DNA from: Clostridium sp. 1001275B_160808_H3
GTDB taxonomy: Bacteria; Bacillota; Clostridia; Clostridiales; Clostridiaceae
Direction of reading: 5' to 3'
NCBI RefSeq assembly: GCF_015550425.1
Contig: NZ_JADNAT010000025.1
Location: 1 to 49,244, forward strand
Length of the DNA stretch: 49,244 nucleotides
Shown here: piece after piece, positions 44,037-49,244 of the stretch
Numbering within the stretch: the stretch's first letter is position 1
How the letters are laid out: the number at the start of each line of letters is the position of its first letter
The notes under the pieces: model-generated
What the model saw: only the letters and a program-made list of their open reading frames with translations
Told to the model about the DNA's origin: nothing
Databases searched by the model: none
Program-made: the position numbers and the translations under genes

Positions 44037-45410
44037 TTATTTATTTGCTAATCTATTATATAAGCCCTGAATATTATCATCAGTTAAGAAATTTTGGATT
44101 CCTATTAATTCCGCATTAGGACAAGACTTCTTAGCTCTATCTATTAATGTTTTATGAGTAACTACAATATCTGTATCTTTAGGTATATCATCAACAGATG
44201 CATGAATAACTTCTATTCCAAGATTTAGCTCTTTAATCTTATTTCTAAATTTTGAAGCTCCCATTGCACTTGATCCCATACCTGCATCACAAGCAAATAC
44301 TATCTTTTTCACGATAGATTTGTTTATATTTTTCATTTCATTAACTTTTCCCTTTGCTTCTTCTAGATCTTCTTCTTTTGCATTCTTTGATGCTATCTTA
44401 ATAAATGGTGCTGCCACTAAGAATGAAACTACTGTTGCTGCTGCTACCCCTGCTAAAACTGGTAGTAATCCCCCCTTTGGTGCCATTGCCATTAAAGCAA
44501 ATATGCTTCCTGGTGAAGGTGTTGCTACAAGACCTGCTCCTAACATTGAAAATACTAATATTCCTGATGCCCCTCCTGCTATTACAGCTAATAAAAGCAG
44601 CGGATTCATTAATACATATGGGAAGTAAATTTCATGAATACCACCAAGGAAATGTATTATTGCTGCTCCTGGTGCAGATTGTTTTACTGATCCTTTACTA
44701 TACATCCAATAAGCTAATATTATACCTAATCCAGGTCCTGGATTTGCTTCTAATAAGAACATTATGGATTTACCACTTTCTTGAACTTGTTCTAGTCCTA
44801 TTGGTCCTAACACTCCATGATTAATAGCATTGTTTAAGAATAAAATCTTACCTGGCTCTATGAATAGTGAAACTAAAGGTAATAGCTTTCTTGCAACTAA
44901 AGCTTCCACACCAGTTTTTAATATTCCTGTTAAAACTACTACTACTGGACCTATTGCAAAAAATCCAAGTATGGCCAATATCATACCTAATATACCGATA
45001 GAAAAGTTATTTACAAGCATTTCAAAACCTGATGGAATTTTTCCATCTACAGCTTTATCAAACTTTTTAATTACAAAACCAGCTAAAGGTCCCATAATCA
45101 TTGCTCCAATAAACATTGGAATATCTGCTCCTACTATAACTCCCATAGTAGCAACTGCTCCTATAACCCCGCCTCTTGCACCTCCTACCATCTTACCGCC
45201 TGTATAACCAATTAGTAATGGTAATAAGTACTTAATCATTGGGTCTACTAAACTTCCTAATGATTCATTTGGTGTCCATCCAGTTGGAATAAAAAATGCT
45301 GTTATAAGTCCCCAAGCAATAAATGCTCCAATATTGGGCATTACCATGCCACTTAGAAATTTTCCAAATCTTTGCATAGAATCCCTTGCACTAGTTTTAG
45401 AATTTGTCAT
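44037..45410 (-). CDS. mtlA: Mannitol PTS permease, EIICB
   Basis: Imports mannitol as mannitol-1-phosphate. 457 aa from the ATG at 45410 after GGAGGGG; an ATG at 45425 overlaps that site. The IIC domain spans 1-340 ([39 protein letters not shown] at 256-267). The IIB domain has phospho-cysteine C374 in [10 protein letters not shown]. The IIA domain is missing and is presumably supplied by the chimeric protein of the same locus. It has its own terminator and a candidate MtlR operator upstream. Confidence 0.95.
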   Translation of the reverse strand: MTNSKTSARDSMQRFGKFLSGMVMPNIGAFIAWGLITAFFIPTGWTPNESLGSLVDPMIKYLLPLLIGYTGGKMVGGARGGVIGAVATMGVIVGADIPMFIGAMIMGPLAGFVIKKFDKAVDGKIPSGFEMLVNNFSIGILGMILAILGFFAIGPVVVVLTGILKTGVEALVARKLLPLVSLFIEPGKILFLNNAINHGVLGPIGLEQVQESGKSIMFLLEANPGPGLGIILAYWMYSKGSVKQSAPGAAIIHFLGGIHEIYFPYVLMNPLLLLAVIAGGASGILVFSMLGAGLVATPSPGSIFALMAMAPKGGLLPVLAGVAAATVVSFLVAAPFIKIASKNAKEEDLEEAKGKVNEMKNINKSIVKKIVFACDAGMGSSAMGASKFRNKIKELNLGIEVIHASVDDIPKDTDIVVTHKTLIDRAKKSCPNAELIGIQNFLTDDNIQGLYNRLANK

Positions 45411-45563
45411 TATTTTCCCCTCCATTTATTTATTTTTCTATTGTAAACTTTTACTTTGCAATTTAATTATATTTATACATACACATTAATTCAATTTGAA
45501 GAAACCGACCTTTTGTCATCTAACATTGGTGACAAGTTTATGATGAATTATGAATATAATGTT
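45411..45563 (-). other. Promoter region of mtlA
   Basis: Contains the ribosome site GGAGGGG directly before the start and the palindrome at 45513-45535. No clear -35/-10 was assigned. Confidence 0.5.
45513..45535. promoter_or_regulatory. Candidate MtlR box upstream of mtlA
   Basis: TTGTCA and TGACAA half-sites separated by 11 bp (equivalently TGTC-N13-GACA), about 100 bp before the mtlA start. MtlR operators in Bacillus-type species are TTGNCA...TGNCAA palindromes. Confidence 0.6.
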
Positions 45564-45761
45564 GAAGATAAATAGATATGTTTCCATAAGCTAAATAGCT
45601 ATGCAAAGAATTACTAGGCTCTGAAAACCTACTATGCCAAGAGTTTTGGTTAACTCGTTGCGCTCAAACAAACCAACAACACTAAGGCCTAGTAGTTTTT
45701 CCTTCACCAAGTACTTCTAATTGCTCGCTATATGCTTATTCCACATATTCTATTTATCTTC
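45564..45761. repeat. Inverted-repeat intergenic element, long form
   Basis: Terminal inverted repeats GAAGATAAATAGATATG.. and ..ATATTCTATTTATCTTC. It shares its outer parts and inner segments (TACTTCTAATTGCTCGCTAT; ATGCAAAGAATTACTAGGC) with the copy at 35139-35260, but has about 75 extra bases in the centre including GTTGCGCTCAAACAAACC and a second inner inverted repeat (GGCCTAGTAG). It is non-coding, MITE-like. Confidence 0.72.
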
Positions 45762-45821
45762 GCTAGCTTATATTTCTCAACTTAACATTACTAAACAAAT
45801 AATTATGCTGAATAAAATATA

Positions 45822-45857
45822 AAATAAAGAGGCTATGCTAGCATAACCTCTTTATTT
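45822..45857 (-). terminator. Terminator after the DUF4176 gene
   Basis: Near-perfect palindrome AAATAAAGAGGCTATGCTA / GCATAACCTCTTTATTT with one mismatch and T-rich flanks. Confidence 0.85.
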
Positions 45858-45874
45858 ACTTGTGTTAAATTTTC

Positions 45875-46129
45875 TTACATCATATTATTTATAACTTTTA
45901 CAAATGCTTCTTCTTCTAAATCTGAGTATCCCTTAAAAATTATTTGATCTATATCTTCTTTATTAAAAACATAACAGTACTCTTCACCTAAATATCCCTC
46001 TGGATAAAGACACCCTAAATAATCATTTAGTTTTTCACCATTTTCTGAATAAATTTGTCTTCCTATAACCATTAACTTTTTATATCCATCTCTTAATACA
46101 ACTATTGACCCTAGTGGTAATAAACTCAT
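45875..46129 (-). CDS. DUF4176 domain protein
   Basis: 84 aa. LLPLGSIVVLRDGYKKLMVIGRQ at the N-terminus, then DYLGCLYPEGYLG and IDQIIFKGYSDLEEEAF are the DUF4176 pattern. Family members are usually encoded in type VII secretion (WXG/LXG) loci; none of those genes is visible here, so it is an orphan. Function unknown. The ATG follows GGAGGAT and a terminator follows. Confidence 0.82.
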   Translation of the reverse strand: MSLLPLGSIVVLRDGYKKLMVIGRQIYSENGEKLNDYLGCLYPEGYLGEEYCYVFNKEDIDQIIFKGYSDLEEEAFVKVINNMM

Positions 46130-46368
46130 TTTATATCCTCCAGATTATGTATATAATTCTATGAATATTGTACTACATATTATTTTCTTTTTATAGTGAG
46201 TATTAATTTATTTTAAGAAGATACTATGCACAATAAACCAGTAAGTATAACTTAATGTCACTATTTTATTGTGTTATGAAATATTAATGCAAAAATTATT
46301 ATTGCTAATATTATTAATAAAGACCTAATGACATATTATTTTTCTATAAATAGTTTTAATATCCTATG
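46130..46368. other. AT-rich intergenic region
   Basis: No ORF, RNA or repeat recognised; it holds the upstream region of the DUF4176 gene. Confidence 0.4.
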
Positions 46369-46405
46369 AATAAACGGGATGTCTAATATAGACATCCCGT
46401 TTATT
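46369..46405. terminator. Terminator between transketolase and DUF4176 genes
   Basis: AATAAACGGGATGTCT (46369-46384) pairs with AGACATCCCGTTTATT (46390-46405) around a 5-nt loop. Perfect 16-bp stem, about 150 bases after the transketolase stop; the interval 46406-46551 shows nothing else. Confidence 0.88.
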
Positions 46406-46551
46406 ATACTTTTCTACAAGTCATTTAAAGCACAAACAAGATAATATAATCTTATTTTACTTACATTAGTTTAAAAAATTTTACAATTATAAATTTCTAT
46501 TTCTAATTGTATTTTCTTTGATTCTTATAAGTCTACAATCAATATAAGTAT

Positions 46552-48534
46552 TTATATATACTCTTTAACCCTTTTCACTACATTTTCCACTGTAAAGCCA
46601 AATTTTTTAAATAACTCTTCAGCTTTACCAGATGCTCCAAATGTATCTAATGAAATAACTTCACCATCAAGTCCTACATATTTATGCCATCCAAATGAAG
46701 ATAATGCTTCAACCGCAATTCTTTTTCTAACCTTATTTGGAAGAACACTTTCTTTATATTCTTTATCTTGAGAATCAAATATTTCAAATGAAGGGATACT
46801 TACTACTCTTACATCTATCCCCTGATTTTCTAATTCATCTGCTGCCTTGTAAATTAATTCAACCTCTGAGCCTGATGCCATTAATATTGCATCTGGAATT
46901 TCTTTCTTGGAATCCTTAATTATATATCCTCCATTTAATGCTCTCTTTGCAGATCCATCATATAAAGGTAAGGTTTGTCTACTTAATACTATTGAAGTTG
47001 GACTTGAACCATTAGTTACTGCATAATACCAAGCAGCCGCAGTTTCCTTTGAATCTGCAGGTCTAAATACAGTCATATTTGGCATACTTCTAAGTGCAGC
47101 TAATTGCTCTATTGGTTGGTGAGTTGGGCCATCTTCTCCTACTCCAATACTATCATGAGTTAGTACATATGTTACTGGTAAATTCATTAATGCTGATAAT
47201 CTCATTGCACCCTTCATATAATCACTAAACACAAAGAATGTTGCACAGAATGCCTTTAATCCACCATGAGCATAAATACCATTTGTTATAGCAGCCATAG
47301 CATGTTCTCTTACTCCAAAATGAAGATTTCTTCCACTTCTATTTTCTTCTGAAAAATCTCCTTTTCCGTTCATATAGCTCTTATTAGAAGGTGATAAATC
47401 AGCTGATCCTCCAATAAAATTAGGAATTAATTCTGCTAATCTATTTATAATTATTCCTGAAGACTCTCTAGTAGCCATTGCTTTCTCAAAATTCCAGAAA
47501 TCTTTATTATTTAATAGAGCTTCACTATCAATTGTTCCAGAAATCCATTTACAATATTCTTCTGCTAATTTTGGATATGCATTTCTATAATCTTCAAATA
47601 AATCATTCCAATGTTTTTCTTTTTCTATTCCTAAATTGATGTAATTATCCATATTAGAATATACTTCTTTTGGAACATAGAAATCTTCTTGATTCCATCC
47701 TAAATTTTCCTTCATTGCTTTTACATTTTCAGTTCCTAAAGGCTCACCATGGGCAGATGCCTTTCCTTGTTTTTCAGGGCATCCAAACCCTATTTGATTC
47801 TTAACTATTATAATTGACGGCTTAGTAGTTTCATTTTTTGCTTCTTCAATTGCTTTTTCAACTGCTTCGATATCATTACCATCATTTACTTTAATTACTT
47901 GCCAGTTATATGCTTCATATCTCTTGGCTACATCTTCTCTAAATGCTATATCTGTATTTCCTTCTATAGAAATATTGTTTGAATCATATAAAACTATAAG
48001 CTTTCCTAATCCTAAAGTTCCTGCTAATGAAGATGCTTCTGCTGAAATTCCTTCCATTAAACATCCATCTCCAACTATAGCATAGGTATTATGATTAACT
48101 ACTTCATATCCTGGTTTATTAAATTTTTCTGCTAAATGGCTTTCTGCAATAGCCATCCCAACAGCATTACATACACCTTGTCCTAAAGGTCCTGTTGTTA
48201 TTTCAACCCCTTTAGTATGACCATATTCGGGATGTCCTGGTGTTAAGCTACCTAATTGTCTAAAATTCTTTATATCCTCAATTGTTATTCCATATCCAAA
48301 TAAGTGTAATAAAGAATATTCTAGCATTGATCCATGACCTGCTGATAATATAAATCTATCTCTATTATCCCAGTTTGGATTCTTCCCACTATGATTCATC
48401 TTAGTCCATAATATATATGCCATAGTCGCTGAACCAAGTGGTAATCCCGGATGTCCTGATTTTGACTTTTCAATTGCATCTGCTGAAAGTACTCTTATTG
48501 CATCTATAGATAATCTATCTAATTTTCTACTCAT
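46552..48534 (-). CDS. tkt: Transketolase
   Basis: TPP-dependent transfer of two-carbon units in the non-oxidative pentose phosphate pathway. 660 aa from the ATG at 48534 (MSRKLDRL), with GAGG upstream; an ATG at 48546 is in frame. [27 protein letters not shown], the TPP motif [13 protein letters not shown]...NN, and [14 protein letters not shown] with REHAMAA are all present. The next gene upstream encodes transaldolase, 63 bases away, so the two formed one pentose-phosphate operon. Confidence 0.96.
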   Translation of the reverse strand: MSRKLDRLSIDAIRVLSADAIEKSKSGHPGLPLGSATMAYILWTKMNHSGKNPNWDNRDRFILSAGHGSMLEYSLLHLFGYGITIEDIKNFRQLGSLTPGHPEYGHTKGVEITTGPLGQGVCNAVGMAIAESHLAEKFNKPGYEVVNHNTYAIVGDGCLMEGISAEASSLAGTLGLGKLIVLYDSNNISIEGNTDIAFREDVAKRYEAYNWQVIKVNDGNDIEAVEKAIEEAKNETTKPSIIIVKNQIGFGCPEKQGKASAHGEPLGTENVKAMKENLGWNQEDFYVPKEVYSNMDNYINLGIEKEKHWNDLFEDYRNAYPKLAEEYCKWISGTIDSEALLNNKDFWNFEKAMATRESSGIIINRLAELIPNFIGGSADLSPSNKSYMNGKGDFSEENRSGRNLHFGVREHAMAAITNGIYAHGGLKAFCATFFVFSDYMKGAMRLSALMNLPVTYVLTHDSIGVGEDGPTHQPIEQLAALRSMPNMTVFRPADSKETAAAWYYAVTNGSSPTSIVLSRQTLPLYDGSAKRALNGGYIIKDSKKEIPDAILMASGSEVELIYKAADELENQGIDVRVVSIPSFEIFDSQDKEYKESVLPNKVRKRIAVEALSSFGWHKYVGLDGEVISLDTFGASGKAEELFKKFGFTVENVVKRVKEYI

Positions 48535-48597
48535 TTTCAGCCTCATTTCTCATATTATTGTATATGTGTTTTTTTACTATTAAATATTTTACTAATT

Positions 48598-49185
48598 CTA
48601 CTTTCCAAATGCTGCTTGCCAGTCTGCTTTGAATTTTTCTAATCCTTGATCAGTTAAAGGATGCTTAAGCATATTCATAATTAAATCATAAGGAACTGTA
48701 GCTATATCAGCACCTGCCTTTGCAGCCTCTATAACATGAATTGGGGTTCTTACACTTGCTGCAATTATTTTTGACTCAATTCTATGAATTGAGAATATTT
48801 CAGCTATATCTTTTATAAGATCCATTCCATTCATTGATATATCATCTATTCTTCCTAAAAATGGGCTTACATAAGTTGCTCCTGAATTTGCTGCAAGTAA
48901 TGCTTGTGTTGCTGAAAATATTAAAGTAACATTTGTCTTTATTCCTTCTTTTGATAAAACTTTTACTGCTTTAAGACCTTCCTCAGTCATTGGAATTTTT
49001 ACTATCATATTTTTATGAATAGCAGCAATTTTTCTTCCTTCCACAATCATGCCTTCTGAATCTTCACTTACAACTTCACCACTTATAGGTCCATCAACTA
49101 TTTCAGTTATTTCTTTAATAACTTCATTGAAATCTCTTCCCTCTTTAGCTACAAGTGATGGATTTGTTAAACTGATACCTATAGA
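48598..49185 (-). pseudogene. tal: Transaldolase (Fsa/TalC type), 5' end lost
   Basis: Catalytic part intact: [30 protein letters not shown], and the Schiff-base lysine region [11 protein letters not shown], ending [12 protein letters not shown]. The frame continues upstream of the ATG at 49050 through [20 protein letters not shown].. to TNPS (about 49156-49167), as in full-length ~214-aa transaldolases. There it departs from the family and meets an in-frame TAG at 49186-49188, so about 28 N-terminal residues with the MKFFIDTA strand are missing. A foreign sequence with an inverted repeat begins at the break. Internal translation from 49050 would lack essential parts of the barrel. Confidence 0.75.
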
Positions 49186-49244
49186 CTAGACACTTAAATA
49201 AAAGGGTTTATGGCTATAGGTATTTTTTATATAATTAAATAAAT
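49170..49244. mobile_element. Probable insertion-sequence end interrupting transaldolase
   Basis: From about 49170 the sequence no longer matches transaldolase. An inverted repeat ATACCTATAG (49174-49183) / CTATAGGTAT, 25-33 bases apart, followed by a T-run, resembles a subterminal hairpin of an IS. The element continues beyond the window. Its family is not determined, but an IS200/IS605-like end also lies at the start of the window. Confidence 0.4.

Noticed and set aside
44320..45207. Several plus-strand open frames of 100-140 codons across the mtlA gene
   Set aside because: They lie antisense to mtlA, lack ribosome sites and have composition that mirrors the membrane-protein codons of mtlA; shadows of the real gene.
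1..49244. CRISPR arrays, tRNA or rRNA genes, prophage or plasmid modules
   Set aside because: No regularly spaced repeats, no tRNA cloverleaf or rRNA-like stretch, and no phage structural or replication genes were recognised.

Overview
The window is very AT-rich, has strong AGGAGG-type ribosome binding sites and frequent TTG/GTG starts. It carries a pyruvate:ferredoxin oxidoreductase, an S-box (SAM-I) riboswitch, many PTS systems and a PRD-type mannitol regulator. Together these point to an anaerobic low-GC Firmicute of the Clostridium sensu stricto type; the species cannot be fixed from this sequence alone. Most genes are on the minus strand.

Layout. 1-72 looks like the right end of an IS200/IS605-type element. 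80-4.6 kb holds metY with its SAM riboswitch, 5-formyl-THF cyclo-ligase, homoserine dehydrogenase and a membrane-anchored metallophosphoesterase. 4.8-6.9 kb is a glucose-type PTS permease behind a GlcT-like antitermination leader. 6.9-7.8 kb is mostly non-coding but holds two candidate small ORFs. 7.8-10.6 kb (+) is a 5-oxoproline operon (DUF969, DUF979, pyroglutamyl peptidase, gamma-glutamylcyclotransferase). 10.6-15.8 kb is a set of single genes: P-loop kinase, AraC/GyrI, GNAT, GyrI-like, sugar-phosphate isomerase and sirtuin. 16.2-19.8 kb (+) is a three-gene cluster of DUF11-type and Cys-rich structural proteins without secretion signals, perhaps spore-surface components.

20-30 kb is the most interesting part. 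It holds glycosylasparaginase, a CutC homologue, malic enzyme, a Lac-family PTS (IIA, IIB and IIC in two transcripts), a PepV-like dipeptidase, aspartase and a LevR-like sigma54-dependent activator. Each of the three minus-strand transcripts is preceded by a GG-N10-GC sigma54 promoter, with AGTGTAT/AGTGTGT-like motifs upstream. The simplest reading is a dedicated system that imports and phosphorylates GlcNAc-asparagine (the stub of host N-glycans), splits it, and burns the aspartate through fumarate and malate to pyruvate.

30.5-38.5 kb carries PFOR, a pirin, a MarR/nitroreductase pair with visible MarR and Fur operators, and an odd KAS III-like enzyme with a small partner. Two kinds of non-coding inverted-repeat element lie between pirin and nitroreductase. 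38.7-45.4 kb is a mannitol operon (mtlA, mtlR, a chimeric half-IIC/IIB/IIA protein, mtlD) next to a truncated gene remnant. 45.4-49.2 kb carries a third repeat copy, an orphan DUF4176 protein, transketolase and a 5'-truncated transaldolase broken near the window end. The IS-like sequences at both edges suggest this is a contig bounded by repeated insertion sequences.
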